A stretch of 64,000 nucleotides of DNA from Kitasatospora xanthocidica (GTDB lineage Bacteria; Actinomycetota; Actinomycetes; Streptomycetales; Streptomycetaceae): positions 377,301-441,300 of the forward strand of contig NZ_BNBY01000006.1 of assembly GCF_014656195.1 (NCBI RefSeq), written 5' to 3'. Of this stretch, positions 52,073-60,437 are shown in pieces. A program made the position numbers and the translations under genes. The notes under the pieces were generated by a model. The model was not told the DNA's origin. It was given only the letters and a program-made list of their open reading frames with translations, and made no database searches. The stretch's first letter is position 1, and each line of letters begins with the position of its first letter.

Positions 52073-52942
52073 ATGACCGCCATCGACGAGACCGGCAGCG
52101 TCGGCCCCTCCGCCCGACTGCTCCAGCTGTTCGAGGGGCACCGGCTGACGCCGACCCAGCGCCGGATCGCCCACTCGCTGGTGCGGCACGCCACCGAGGC
52201 GCCGTTCCTGTCCAGTGTCGAGGTCGCCGAACTCGCCGGCGTCAGCCAGCCCTCCGTCACCCGCTTCGCGGTCGCGCTCGGGTACGACGGCTACCCGGCG
52301 CTGCGCAAGCAGCTGCGCGAGCTCGGGGGCGGGGAACCCGCCGCGCCGGAGAGCCCGGACGACGCCGTGCGCAACGAGCACCAGCAGGCCGTGCTCGCCG
52401 AGATCGCCCACCTGCGCCACCTCGCCGAACTGCTCGCCGACCCGGAGCCGATCATCCGGGCCGCCCGGCTGCTCGCCGCCTCCCGCCCGCTGCCGGTGCT
52501 CGGCCTGCGGGCCGCCTCGGCGCAGGCGCGCGGCTTCGCGTACTTCGCCGCCAAGGTGCACCCGGACATCCGGCTGCTGGACGAGGGCGGCAGCATGCTC
52601 GCCGACCGGCTGGAACAGGCCACCGCGGCCGGCGCCAGCGCACTGCTCTGCTTCGCCCTGCCGCGCTACCCGCGCGAGCTGATGGACGCTCTGGCGGTGG
52701 CCCGGGAGTGCGGGCTGACGGTGCTCACCGTCGCGGACAGCGCCTTCGCCCCGGTCGCCAAGCTGTCCGACCTGATGCTGCCGGCCGCCGTCGGCACCGG
52801 CCTGGTCTTCGACACCGCCTGCGCGCCGATGATGCTCGGCCGGGTGCTGCTGCAGGCCATGTGCGACGAACTCCCGGGCGCCGAGGCGCGCCTGGAGGCG
52901 ATCGAGCAGTCGGCGACGGCACGCGGGCTCTTCTTGGAATAA
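52073..52942 (+). CDS. MurR/RpiR family transcriptional regulator, candidate hut regulator
   Basis: 289 residues. HTH_6 domain at 15-85 (LTPTQRRIAHSLVRHATEAP, VAELAGVSQPSVTRFAVALG), then a SIS sugar-phosphate-type domain (PLPVLGLRAASAQARGFAYF, LLCFALPRYPRELMDAL). ATG 52073 with GGAGGT 7 nt upstream. Lies between hutH and hutU and is a good candidate to control histidine degradation, although SIS regulators usually sense phosphosugars. Upstream is a phased GACGTC array. Its stop codon lies in a 16-bp tandem repeat. Confidence 0.88.
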   Translation: MTAIDETGSVGPSARLLQLFEGHRLTPTQRRIAHSLVRHATEAPFLSSVEVAELAGVSQPSVTRFAVALGYDGYPALRKQLRELGGGEPAAPESPDDAVRNEHQQAVLAEIAHLRHLAELLADPEPIIRAARLLAASRPLPVLGLRAASAQARGFAYFAAKVHPDIRLLDEGGSMLADRLEQATAAGASALLCFALPRYPRELMDALAVARECGLTVLTVADSAFAPVAKLSDLMLPAAVGTGLVFDTACAPMMLGRVLLQAMCDELPGAEARLEAIEQSATARGLFLE

Positions 52943-52999
52943 GCACAGCCTGGAATAAGCGCGGGCCGGAATAGGCGCAGCCAGGAACAAGCACAGGCC
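52936..52999 (+). repeat. Four tandem copies of a 16-bp unit over the RpiR stop codon
   Basis: Units of exactly 16 bp: GGAATAAGCACAGCCT (52936), GGAATAAGCGCGGGCC, GGAATAGGCGCAGCCA and GGAACAAGCACAGGCC (to 52999). The first unit supplies the last Glu codon and the TAA stop of the regulator gene. Confidence 0.85.
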
Positions 53000-53063
53000 G
53001 GAGCGGCGGCGGGAGAGTAGTCGTCACGAACCCGGGCATCCCCTACTGCAGGGGGTGCCGCCC

Positions 53064-53381
53064 ATGCGCGTGATCCACGAGATGAAGTTCGTCGCCCGCC
53101 TCTCCTCGGGCGCCGACGAATGGTCCTGCCCCGCCTGCGGACGCCGCGTCACCCTGCGGCGGCTGCCCGAACCCGAACTGACCGTCCTCGATCCGGGCGA
53201 CGAGTCCGCCGTCCACGTCGGCGTCATCGAACCCGACGCCGCCGCCGTGGCGGCCGAGAAGTACGGCCTCGGCCCCGTCCAGAACGTCCCCCGCCCGCCG
53301 TCCCCGCCCGCCCCGGACGCCGCCGACCGCCGCTGGCTGGCCGAGATCGGCATCGACTGGGACGGCGGCGCGGCGGCCTGA
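53064..53381 (+). CDS. Small conserved hypothetical protein with CPAC motif
   Basis: 105 residues from ATG 53064, which has AGGGGG about 9 nt upstream. N-terminal part: MRVIHEMKFVARLSSGADEW followed by SCPACGRRVTLRRLP, a single CxxC that could bind half a zinc site in a dimer. C-terminal part is acidic/Pro-rich, ending WLAEIGIDWDGGAAA. Placed between the RpiR regulator and hutU. I recall a similar small gene preceding hutU in S. coelicolor; function unknown. Confidence 0.75.
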   Translation: MRVIHEMKFVARLSSGADEWSCPACGRRVTLRRLPEPELTVLDPGDESAVHVGVIEPDAAAVAAEKYGLGPVQNVPRPPSPPAPDAADRRWLAEIGIDWDGGAAA

Positions 53382-53500
53382 GCCCTGCCCGCACCGCCCG
53401 TACGGCACTGCCGGACGGGCGCTTCGGCGTGCCTGGGGGCCGGTGGGGCTCCCGGCTGATCGGATTGTTCCGGGGTCTGGTCGAAACCCAGCTGTTTAGT

Positions 53501-53506
53501 TATATT
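53501..53506 (+). promoter_or_regulatory. Probable -10 of the hutU operon
   Basis: TATATT in an AT-rich patch (53492-53512) that stands out from the GC-rich surroundings, 48 nt before the hutU start. No good -35 is visible, suggesting activator dependence or an extended promoter. Confidence 0.45.
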
Positions 53507-53553
53507 CAGTCGAAGAGAACATGAATGAATCCATCCGCAGAGAGGCCGGGACC

Positions 53554-55224
53554 ATGGTGCAGCAGCAGACGAGCGGACCGCGTGAGGTGCGCGCCGCGCG
53601 GGGGACGGGGCTCACGACGCAGGGGTGGCAGCAGGAGGCCGCCCTGCGGATGCTGATGAACAACCTCGACCCCGAGGTGGCGGAGCACCCGTCGAAGCTG
53701 GTCGTCTACGGCGGCACCGGCAAGGCCGCCCGGGACTGGCGCTCCTTCGACGCGATGGTGAAGACGCTGCAGGGCCTGAAGCAGGACGAGACCATGCTGG
53801 TCCAGTCCGGCCGCCCGGTCGGCGTGATGCAGACCCACGAGTGGGCGCCGCGCGTGCTGATCGCCAACTCCAACCTGGTCGGCGACTGGGCCAACTGGGA
53901 GGAGTTCCGCCGCCTGGAGAGCCTCGGGCTCACCATGTACGGCCAGATGACCGCCGGCTCCTGGATCTACATCGGCACCCAGGGCATCCTCCAGGGCACC
54001 TACGAGACCTTCGCGGCCGTCGCCAACAAGCGGTTCAACGGCACGCTGGAGGGCACCATCACCCTCACCGCGGGCCTCGGCGGCATGGGCGGGGCCCAGC
54101 CGCTGGCCGTCACCATGAACGGCGGCGTGGCGATCTGTATCGACTGCGACCCGTCCCGCATCTCCCGCCGGATCGAGCACCGCTACCTCGACGTCGAGGC
54201 CAAGAACCTCGACCACGCCCTGCAGCTGGCCACCGAGGCCCGCGACAAGAAGCAGCCGCTCTCCATCGGCCTGCTGGGCAACGCCGCCGAGCTCTTCCCG
54301 CAGCTGCTCGCGATGGACGCGCCGATCGACATCGTCACCGACCAGACCAGCGCCCACGACCCGCTGAGCTACCTGCCGGTCGGCGTCTCCTTCGACGACA
54401 TGGCGACCTACGCGGCCGAGAAGCCCGCCGAGTTCACCCAGCGCTCGCGCGAGTCGATGGCCCGGCACGTCGAGGCGATGGTCGGCTTCCAGGACCGCGG
54501 CGCCGAGGTCTTCGACTACGGCAACTCGATCCGCGGCGAGGCCCAGCTGGCCGGCTACGACCGCGCCTTCGCCTTCCCCGGCTTCGTCCCCGCGTACATC
54601 CGCCCGCTGTTCTGCGAGGGCAAGGGCCCGTTCCGCTGGGCCGCGCTGTCCGGTGACCCGCAGGACATCGCCAAGACCGACAAGGCCGTCCTCGACCTGT
54701 TCCCGGAGAACGAGTCGCTGCACCGCTGGATCAAGATGGCCCAGGAGAAGGTGCACTTCCAGGGCCTCCCGGCGCGCATCTGCTGGCTCGGCTACGGCGA
54801 GCGCGACAAGGCCGGCGAGCGCTTCAACGACATGGTCGCCTCGGGCGAGCTGGCCGCGCCGATCGTCATCGGCCGTGACCACCTGGACTGCGGCTCGGTC
54901 GCCTCCCCGTACCGGGAGACCGAGGCGATGCTGGACGGCTCGGACGCGATCGCCGACTGGCCGCTGCTCAACGCCATGGTCAACGTGGCCTCCGGCGCCT
55001 CCTGGGTCTCCATCCACCACGGCGGCGGCGTCGGCATCGGCCGCTCGATCCACGCCGGCCAGGTCACTGTCGCCGACGGCACCGCGCTGGCCGGGGAGAA
55101 GATCCGCCGGGTGCTCACCAACGACCCGGGCATGGGCGTCATCCGGCACGTGGACGCCGGCTACGACCGCGCCGACGAGGTCGCCGCCGAGCGCGGGGTC
55201 CGCATCCCGATGGGTGAGCTGTGA
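53554..55224 (+). CDS. hutU: Urocanate hydratase (urocanase)
   Basis: 556 residues, the usual length. Urocanase adds water to urocanate to give 4-imidazolone-5-propionate using tightly bound NAD. Highly conserved blocks: [54 protein letters not shown], the NAD-loop [12 protein letters not shown] and the catalytic-site region [13 protein letters not shown] 53554 has GAGAGG upstream; an in-frame ATG at 53521 gives an 11-residue longer form. The stop TGA overlaps the GTG of a 26-codon mini-ORF, making the operon hutU - mini-ORF - amidohydrolase - hutF. Confidence 0.95.
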   Translation: MVQQQTSGPREVRAARGTGLTTQGWQQEAALRMLMNNLDPEVAEHPSKLVVYGGTGKAARDWRSFDAMVKTLQGLKQDETMLVQSGRPVGVMQTHEWAPRVLIANSNLVGDWANWEEFRRLESLGLTMYGQMTAGSWIYIGTQGILQGTYETFAAVANKRFNGTLEGTITLTAGLGGMGGAQPLAVTMNGGVAICIDCDPSRISRRIEHRYLDVEAKNLDHALQLATEARDKKQPLSIGLLGNAAELFPQLLAMDAPIDIVTDQTSAHDPLSYLPVGVSFDDMATYAAEKPAEFTQRSRESMARHVEAMVGFQDRGAEVFDYGNSIRGEAQLAGYDRAFAFPGFVPAYIRPLFCEGKGPFRWAALSGDPQDIAKTDKAVLDLFPENESLHRWIKMAQEKVHFQGLPARICWLGYGERDKAGERFNDMVASGELAAPIVIGRDHLDCGSVASPYRETEAMLDGSDAIADWPLLNAMVNVASGASWVSIHHGGGVGIGRSIHAGQVTVADGTALAGEKIRRVLTNDPGMGVIRHVDAGYDRADEVAAERGVRIPMGEL

Positions 55225-55301
55225 ACGAGCGCAGCGAGCGAACCAATCGGAGGGGCGACTCGCGGAACGCGGTTGCCGAGCGCAGCGAGGCGGGCGCGTG
55301 A
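55221..55301 (+). CDS. 26-aa mini-ORF (ERSER...AERSEAGA type) linking hutU to the amidohydrolase gene
   Basis: GTG at 55221 overlaps the hutU stop (GTGA), and its own TGA (55299-55301) overlaps the next GTG (55298). The 73-bp 'gap' between two hut genes is thus exactly one 26-codon frame joined by 4-nt overlaps on both sides. Peptide: begins [13 protein letters not shown], ends [11 protein letters not shown]. It has the same length and plan as the frame at 9764-9844 (16 of 26 residues identical). The repeated codons GAG-CGC-AGC-GAG occur near both ends. Either a coupling device, a small peptide, or a dispersed repeat that is kept in frame. Confidence 0.6.
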   Translation: MNERSERTNRRGDSRNAVAERSEAGA

Positions 55302-56500
55302 CGGCTTCGTTCGAAGAGATGTGGGCGGAGCTGCTCCCCGTGGGCCGCTCCGCCTCCTCCGGCGGCTACCGCCGCTTCGCCTGGAACTCCGCCGACGCCG
55401 AGTGCCGCGCCTGGTTCGAGCAGCAGGCCCGCGACCGCGGCCTGGCGTACGAGCTGGACCGCAACGGCAACCAGTGGGCCTGGCTGGGCGACCCGCAGGC
55501 CGGCGGGGCCGTCGTCACCGGCTCGCACCTGGACTCGGTGCCGGACGGCGGCGCCTTCGACGGCCCGCTCGGGGTGGTCTCCTCCTTCGCCGCGCTGGAC
55601 GAACTCCGCGCCCGGGGAGCCGAGTTCACCCGGCCGCTGGCGATCGTCAACTTCGGTGACGAGGAGGGCGCCCGGTTCGGCGTGGCCTGCATCGGCTCCC
55701 GGCTCACCGCCGGTGTGCTCTCGCCCGAGGCCGCGTACGAGCTGCGCGACGCCGGCGGCGTCCGGCTGCCCGACGCGATGGAGAAGGCCGGCTACGACCC
55801 GACCGGGATCGGCGCGGACGACGACCGGCTGGCCCGGATCGGCGCCTTCGTCGAACTCCACGTCGAGCAGGGCCGCTACCTCGCCGAGGGGCAGCCGGTC
55901 GGCGTGGCCGGGGCGATCTGGCCGCACGGCCGCTGGCGGTTCGACTTCCACGGTGAGGCCAACCACGCCGGCACCACCCGGATCGAGGACCGCCGGGACC
56001 CGATGCTGACCTACGCCAACACCGTGCTCGCCGCCCGCAAGAAGGCGAAGCAGGCGGGCGCGCTGGCCACCTTCGGCAAGGTCGCGGTCGAGCCCAACGG
56101 CACCAACGCCATCGCCTCGCTGGTGCGCGGCTGGCTGGACTCCCGGGCGGCCGACGAGCGCACCCTGACCGCGCTGGTCGCCGAGATCGAGCAGGCCGCG
56201 GCCGAGCGCGGTGAGCGCGACGGCGTCCGGGTCGAGCTGGTCCGCGAGTCCTACACCCCGGTGGTGGACTTCGACGGCCCGCTGCGCGACCGGCTCGCCA
56301 AGCTGCTGGACGCCCCGGTGCTGCCCACCGGCGCGGGACACGACGCCGGGATCCTGGCGTCCGCCATCCCGACGGCCATGCTGTTCGTGCGCAACCCCAC
56401 CGGTGTCTCGCACTCCCCGGCCGAACACGCCGAGGTGGCCGACTGCCTGGCCGGGGTGACCGCCCTCGCCGACGTACTGGAGGACCTGGCGTGTCAGTGA
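55298..56500 (+). CDS. M20 family amidohydrolase (allantoate amidohydrolase/carbamoylase-like) in the hut operon
   Basis: 400 residues of the M20/Zn amidase group that includes allantoate amidohydrolase and N-carbamoyl-amino-acid hydrolase. Metal ligands: GSHLDSVPDGG, FGDEEGARFG, ELHVEQG, the dimerisation-domain DFHGEANHAGTT and the C-terminal GAGHDAG...VSHSPAE. GTG 55298 overlaps the mini-ORF stop; no ribosome site of its own beyond the repeat. The operon makes N-formimidoylglutamate and, by HutF, N-formylglutamate. No HutG-like deformylase gene is seen, so this enzyme is the candidate for the last step. Its 3' end overlaps hutF by 10 bp. Confidence 0.9.
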   Translation: MTASFEEMWAELLPVGRSASSGGYRRFAWNSADAECRAWFEQQARDRGLAYELDRNGNQWAWLGDPQAGGAVVTGSHLDSVPDGGAFDGPLGVVSSFAALDELRARGAEFTRPLAIVNFGDEEGARFGVACIGSRLTAGVLSPEAAYELRDAGGVRLPDAMEKAGYDPTGIGADDDRLARIGAFVELHVEQGRYLAEGQPVGVAGAIWPHGRWRFDFHGEANHAGTTRIEDRRDPMLTYANTVLAARKKAKQAGALATFGKVAVEPNGTNAIASLVRGWLDSRAADERTLTALVAEIEQAAAERGERDGVRVELVRESYTPVVDFDGPLRDRLAKLLDAPVLPTGAGHDAGILASAIPTAMLFVRNPTGVSHSPAEHAEVADCLAGVTALADVLEDLACQ

Positions 56501-57858
56501 CCGCAGCGACCGCAGTGAGCTACTGGGCGCAGTACGCCTGGCTGCCGCACCCCAACGGTCCGGTGGTCGAGCGGGACGTGCTGATCGCCACCGGCCCGGG
56601 CGGGCTGATCACCGCGGTGACGCCGGACAGCGGGCCCTGCCCGTCCGGCGCCGTCCGCCTCGACGGGCTGCTGCTGCCCGGCCAGGCGAACGCCCACTCG
56701 CACGCCTTCCACCGGGCGCTGCGCGGGCACGTGCAGGTCGGCTCCGGCACCTTCTGGACCTGGCGCGACACCATGTACCGGTTCGCCGGGGCGCTCGACC
56801 CGGACACCTACCTGGAGCTCGCCACCGCCGTCTACGCCGAGATGGCGCTGGCCGGGATCACCGCCGTCGGCGAGTTCCACTACCTGCACCACGCGCCCGG
56901 CGGGGCCCGCTACGACGACCCGAACGCGATGGGCGAGGCGCTGATCGAGGCCGCCGCCCGGGCCGGCATCCGGATCACCCTGCTGGACACCTGCTACCTG
57001 TCGGCCGGCTTCGGCGCCGAGCCGACCAAGCCGCAGCAGCGGTTCAGCGACGGCGACGCGCAGGCCTGGGCCGAGCGGGCGGACGCGCTGAAGCCGCGCG
57101 AGCACGCCCGGATCGGCGCCGCCATCCACTCCGTCCGGGCCGTCCCGGCGGAGCAGCTGGCCACCGTGGCGCACTGGACGGCGATGCGCCAAGCGCCGCT
57201 GCACGTCCACCTGTCCGAGCAGACCGCCGAGAACGACGCCTGCCTCGCCGCGCACGGCGTCACCCCGACCCGGCTGCTCGCCGACCACGGCGCGCTCGGC
57301 CCGCGCACCTCGGTCGTGCACGCCACCCACCTCACCGACGAGGACGTCCGGCTCCTCACCGACTCCTCCACGACCGTCTGCATGTGCCCCACCACCGAAC
57401 GGGACCTCGCGGACGGCATCGGCCCGGCCCGCCGACTCGCCTCGGGGGGCAGCCCGATCACCCTGGGCAGCGACAGCCACGCGGTCATCGACCCGTTCGA
57501 GGAGGCCCGGGCGCTGGAGCTGGACGAGCGGCTGCGCACCCGCACCCGCGGGCACTGGACAGCGAACGCGCTGCTGCGGGCCGGCACCGAGGACGGGCAC
57601 GCCTCGCTCGGCTGGCCGGAGGCCGGCCGGATCGAGGCCGGGGCGCTCGCCGACTTCACGGTCATCGCGCTGGACTCGGTGCGTACGGCCGGGCCGCCGC
57701 CCCGGCTCGGCGCCGAGATCGCCGTCTTCGCGGCCTCGGCGGCGGACGTGCGGCACCTGGTGGTCGGCGGTCGGCACGTCGTCCGGGACGGTGTGCACCA
57801 GCTGGTGGCCGACGTGCCGGGCGCGCTGCGGTCCGCCATCGGCGCGCTGAGCTGCTGA
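56491..57858 (+). CDS. hutF: N-formimidoyl-L-glutamate deiminase
   Basis: 455 residues, amidohydrolase superfamily. Zinc motif LPGQANAHSHAFHRALRGHV near residue 70, the metal-ligand HVHLSEQ and [12 protein letters not shown], and TLGSDSHAVIDPFEEARAL at the active site, as in HutF. Converts N-formimidoylglutamate to N-formylglutamate and ammonia, defining the five-step route rather than the HutE route. GTG 56491 overlaps the amidohydrolase gene by 10 bp. hutI follows after 34 bp. Confidence 0.93.
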   Translation: MSVTAATAVSYWAQYAWLPHPNGPVVERDVLIATGPGGLITAVTPDSGPCPSGAVRLDGLLLPGQANAHSHAFHRALRGHVQVGSGTFWTWRDTMYRFAGALDPDTYLELATAVYAEMALAGITAVGEFHYLHHAPGGARYDDPNAMGEALIEAAARAGIRITLLDTCYLSAGFGAEPTKPQQRFSDGDAQAWAERADALKPREHARIGAAIHSVRAVPAEQLATVAHWTAMRQAPLHVHLSEQTAENDACLAAHGVTPTRLLADHGALGPRTSVVHATHLTDEDVRLLTDSSTTVCMCPTTERDLADGIGPARRLASGGSPITLGSDSHAVIDPFEEARALELDERLRTRTRGHWTANALLRAGTEDGHASLGWPEAGRIEAGALADFTVIALDSVRTAGPPPRLGAEIAVFAASAADVRHLVVGGRHVVRDGVHQLVADVPGALRSAIGALSC

Positions 57859-57892
57859 TTCCCTTGTCTGACTCCCTTCGGAAGGCGTTGTC

Positions 57893-59068
57893 TTGAGCAC
57901 CAGGACCACCTTGATCACGGGCATCGGCAGCCTGGTCACCAACGACCCCGGTCAGGGCACCGGGCCGCTCGGCCTGCTGGCCGACGCGGCCGTGGTGGTC
58001 GAGGGCGACACCGTCGCCTGGGTCGGCCCGGCCGCGCAGGCCCCGGCCGCCGACGAGCGCTTCGACGCCGAGGGTCGGGCCCTGCTGCCCGGCTTCGTCG
58101 ACTCGCACGCCCACCTGGTGTTCGCGGGGGACCGTACGGCCGAGTTCAACGCCCGGATGTCCGGGCAGGCGTACACGGCGGGCGGTATCCGCACGACGGT
58201 GGCGGCCACCCGGGCGGCTTCGGACGCCGAGCTGGAGGCCAGGCTGGCCGGGTTCGTCCGGGAGGCGCTGCGGCAGGGCACCACCACCATCGAGTGCAAG
58301 TCCGGCTACGGGCTGACCGTCGAGGACGAGGCCCGGGCGCTGCGGATCGCGGCCAAGTACACCCCGGAGACGACGTACCTGGGCGCCCACGTGGTCGCCC
58401 CGGAGTACGCCGAGGACCCGGCGGGGTACGTCGACCTGGTCACCGGCGAGATGCTCGACGCCTGTGCCCCGCACGCCCGCTGGGTGGACGTGTTCTGCGA
58501 GAAGGGCGCGTTCGACGGCGACCAGGCGCGGGCCGTCCTCACTGCGGGGATCGAGAAGGGCCTCACGCCGCGGGTGCACGCCAACCAGCTCACGTACGGG
58601 CCGGGCGTGCAGCTCGCGGTGGAGCTGGGGGCCGCCTCGGCGGACCACTGCACCCACCTGACGGACGAGGACGTGGCGGCGCTGGCGGGATCGGCGACGG
58701 TCGCGACCCTGCTGCCGGGGGCGGAGTTCTCCACCCGGGCCGAGTACCCGAGCGGGCGGCGGCTGCTGGACGCGGGCGCCGTGGTGGCGCTCTCGACGGA
58801 CTGCAACCCGGGCTCCAGCTTCACCAGTTCGATGGCGTTCTGCATCGCCGTGGCGGTGCGGGAGATGGGCATGACCCCGGACGAGGCCGTCTGGGCGGCC
58901 ACGGCCGGCGGCGCCCACGCCCTGCGGCGCACGGACGTCGGGTCGGTCGCGGTCGGCTCCCGGGCGGACCTGCTGCTGCTCGACGCCCCCTCGCACGTCC
59001 ACCTGGCCTACCGCCCGGGCGTCCCCCTGACGGCCGCGGTCTGGCGCGCGGGCGTCCGCGAGGTCTGA
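57893..59068 (+). CDS. hutI: Imidazolonepropionase
   Basis: 391 residues, amidohydrolase-fold enzyme opening 4-imidazolone-5-propionate to N-formimidoylglutamate. Metal and substrate motifs: [63 protein letters not shown] at 57893 is the likely start (GGAAGG upstream). Last gene of the hutU-hutF-hutI run; an 18-bp perfect hairpin follows 18 nt beyond its stop. Together with hutH this gives the complete path from histidine to N-formylglutamate. Confidence 0.94.
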   Translation: MSTRTTLITGIGSLVTNDPGQGTGPLGLLADAAVVVEGDTVAWVGPAAQAPAADERFDAEGRALLPGFVDSHAHLVFAGDRTAEFNARMSGQAYTAGGIRTTVAATRAASDAELEARLAGFVREALRQGTTTIECKSGYGLTVEDEARALRIAAKYTPETTYLGAHVVAPEYAEDPAGYVDLVTGEMLDACAPHARWVDVFCEKGAFDGDQARAVLTAGIEKGLTPRVHANQLTYGPGVQLAVELGAASADHCTHLTDEDVAALAGSATVATLLPGAEFSTRAEYPSGRRLLDAGAVVALSTDCNPGSSFTSSMAFCIAVAVREMGMTPDEAVWAATAGGAHALRRTDVGSVAVGSRADLLLLDAPSHVHLAYRPGVPLTAAVWRAGVREV

Positions 59069-59086
59069 GTCCGCGACCATGGTCAC

Positions 59087-59124
59087 GAGCGGCCCGCTCC
59101 CTGCGCGCAGGGAGCGGGCCGCTC
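59087..59124 (+). terminator. 18-bp hairpin ending the hut operon
   Basis: Arms 59087-59104 and 59107-59124 are perfect complements separated by only 2 nt. Likely bidirectional, also serving the leftward zinc-ribbon genes. Confidence 0.85.
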
Positions 59125-59135
59125 CGGTGCGTCCG

Positions 59136-59336
59136 TCAGCCGAAGGGCAGGACCTGGGTGCTGCCACCGGCCAGGATGTGCTGATAATCGCTCCCGCCGT
59201 TGAGCTGGCGGTAGTTGAGCACCGGATCACCGGCTCGCACGAGGGCGGTCGCACAGCCGAGGCACCAGGGCTTCGGCGGCTGTGCGTCGAGGTCCTCGAT
59301 CACCGCAGGAGCGGAGCACTGCGTGCAGGCCGCCAT
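59136..59336 (-). CDS. Small zinc-ribbon protein
   Basis: 66 residues from ATG 59336 with GGGGAGG 5 nt upstream. Two CxxC pairs (ACTQCSAP near residue 4 and WCLGCATAL near residue 29) make a zinc ribbon; the tail (NYRQLNGGSDYQHILAGGST) is polar. It follows, by 16 nt, another zinc-ribbon frame that lacks a normal start. Function unknown; such tiny ribbon proteins are frequent near streptomycete regulatory clusters. Confidence 0.7.
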   Translation of the reverse strand: MAACTQCSAPAVIEDLDAQPPKPWCLGCATALVRAGDPVLNYRQLNGGSDYQHILAGGSTQVLPFG

Positions 59337-59352
59337 CGGGTCCTCCCCGGGG

Positions 59353-59511
59353 TCAGGCCCAGGTGGAGCCGCAAGCGGTGCAGCCCCATCGGCCGTCGAT
59401 CGTCTGGTAGGTGGCGCCCGATCCACAGACCGGGCAGGCGCGGGCGCTGGGCTGGTCGGCCAGCTTCAGCAGCGTACTGGGAGACGTGGCGACCCTGCTG
59501 ATGACCGCCGC
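59353..59511 (-). pseudogene. Zinc-ribbon ORF without a canonical start codon
   Basis: Between an in-frame TAG (just beyond 59511) and the TGA at 59353 lies an open frame whose end encodes ACPVCGSGATYQTIDGRWGC and TACGSTWA, a convincing zinc ribbon. The preceding codons offer no ATG, GTG or TTG; only CTG (59472) or ATC. It has therefore either lost its start, uses a rare start, or there is a small sequence change upstream. The next gene begins 16 nt later with its own ribosome site. Confidence 0.55.
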
Positions 59512-59566
59512 CTACACGGCGGCATGTCCTGACGCCCCAAGACGGGCCGACTGCTTCTCGTCGCCC

Positions 59567-59602
59567 CGTTGCCCCGTCGAGCCGGTGCTCGACGGGGCAA
59601 CG
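59567..59602 (-). terminator. 15-bp hairpin
   Basis: CGTTGCCCCGTCGAG (59567-59581), 6-nt loop, perfect complement to 59602. Placed after the VOC gene and the DUF397 remnant on the minus strand. Confidence 0.75.
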
Positions 59603-59608
59603 TGCTGC

Positions 59609-59660
59609 TCAGGGGCTGGTGGTGAGGTGGTCGAACTCGCCGGCCTTGGCGCCCCGGAGG
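59609..59660 (-). pseudogene. 3' remnant of a DUF397 gene
   Basis: The minus strand encodes RGAKAGEFDHLTTSP and a stop, matching the C-terminus of the DUF397 protein encoded at 60237-60437 (QGAKVGEFDHLVTNP). The DNA is roughly 85% identical over about 50 bp. No start or N-terminal part is present; the VOC gene occupies the place. A scar of duplication and replacement. Confidence 0.65.
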
Positions 59661-59664
59661 AGAA

Positions 59665-60096
59665 TCAGGCGAGGCAGAACTCGTTGCCCTCGATGTCCTG
59701 CATCGTGATGCACGACTCGTTGACGCCGTCGGCGCGCTGCGTCAGCACGTGCTTCGCACCGAGCGCCATCAGCCGCGCGCATTCGGCCTCAAGCGTGGCC
59801 AGGCGCTCCTCACCCACGAGCCCGGTGCCGGCCCGAACATCGAGATGCACCCGGTTCTTGACGACCTTGCCCTCGGGAACCCGCTGGAACAGCAGGCGCG
59901 GGGCCACACCGGAGGGATCGGTGCACGCGAAGTAGACCGCATCCTCGGGCGGCAGCGAGCGGTAGCACTCCTCCCACGTGGCAAAGCCCTCCGGGACAGT
60001 CGGCAGGACGTACCCCAGCACCTCGCACCAGAAGGCGGCGAGGCGAACAGGGTCCGCGCAGTCGAAGGTCACTTGGAACTGTCTGATCGTTGACAT
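59665..60096 (-). CDS. VOC superfamily (glyoxalase-like) protein
   Basis: 143 residues from ATG 60096. A single VOC domain with FQVTFDCADPVRLAAFWCEV, YFACTDPSGVAPRLLFQRVP, VHLDVRAGTG and the end IEGNEFCLA, resembling the glyoxalase_6 type. Members bind metals or small molecules; no substrate can be deduced. It lies between a DUF397 remnant and an intact DUF397 gene, suggesting it was inserted into a regulatory cluster. Codon use looks ordinary. Confidence 0.82.
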   Translation of the reverse strand: MSTIRQFQVTFDCADPVRLAAFWCEVLGYVLPTVPEGFATWEECYRSLPPEDAVYFACTDPSGVAPRLLFQRVPEGKVVKNRVHLDVRAGTGLVGEERLATLEAECARLMALGAKHVLTQRADGVNESCITMQDIEGNEFCLA

Positions 60097-60191
60097 CGGC
60101 GCACGATAACAGGGGCCCTGCTCATCTTCCCAGGTCGGGAGGCCCGCACGTGGTCGGGAGGAGGCGCCTGCCACCCGTTAGCACTTAGCCA

Positions 60192-60226
60192 CCGGCGGCC
60201 TCTTGCGGGGCGCAAGAGGCCGCCGG
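60192..60226 (-). terminator. 16-bp hairpin after the DUF397 gene
   Basis: CCGGCGGCCTCTTGCG (60192-60207), GGG loop, and perfect complement to 60226. It begins 11 nt past the DUF397 stop. Confidence 0.8.
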
Positions 60227-60236
60227 AACGATTCGC

Positions 60237-60437
60237 TCAGGGGTTGGTGACGAGGTGGTCGAACTCGCCGACCTTGGCACCCTGGAGGAAGGCGGCGAAC
60301 CTGAGGCGGGTGGTCCGGACTATGACGTCCGCGTCGTCGGACTCCCGGAGTTCGACCACCTCTTCACGTGCGCGCACCTCAACGCAGTTGTTGTTCGCCT
60401 CGCTGAAACTGGACTTCTGCCACTCGGTGCTATTCAT
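60237..60437 (-). CDS. DUF397 domain protein
   Basis: 66 residues with the classic DUF397 sequence: TEWQKSSFSEANNNCVEVRA, VVELRESDD and FAAFLQGAKVGEFDHLV. These small proteins almost always follow an XRE/DUF5753 regulator gene in streptomycetes, as here: its ATG overlaps the regulator stop by 8 bp. They are thought to act as the regulator's partner, in pairs such as those of the abaA and whiJ loci. Confidence 0.92.
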   Translation of the reverse strand: MNSTEWQKSSFSEANNNCVEVRAREEVVELRESDDADVIVRTTRLRFAAFLQGAKVGEFDHLVTNP

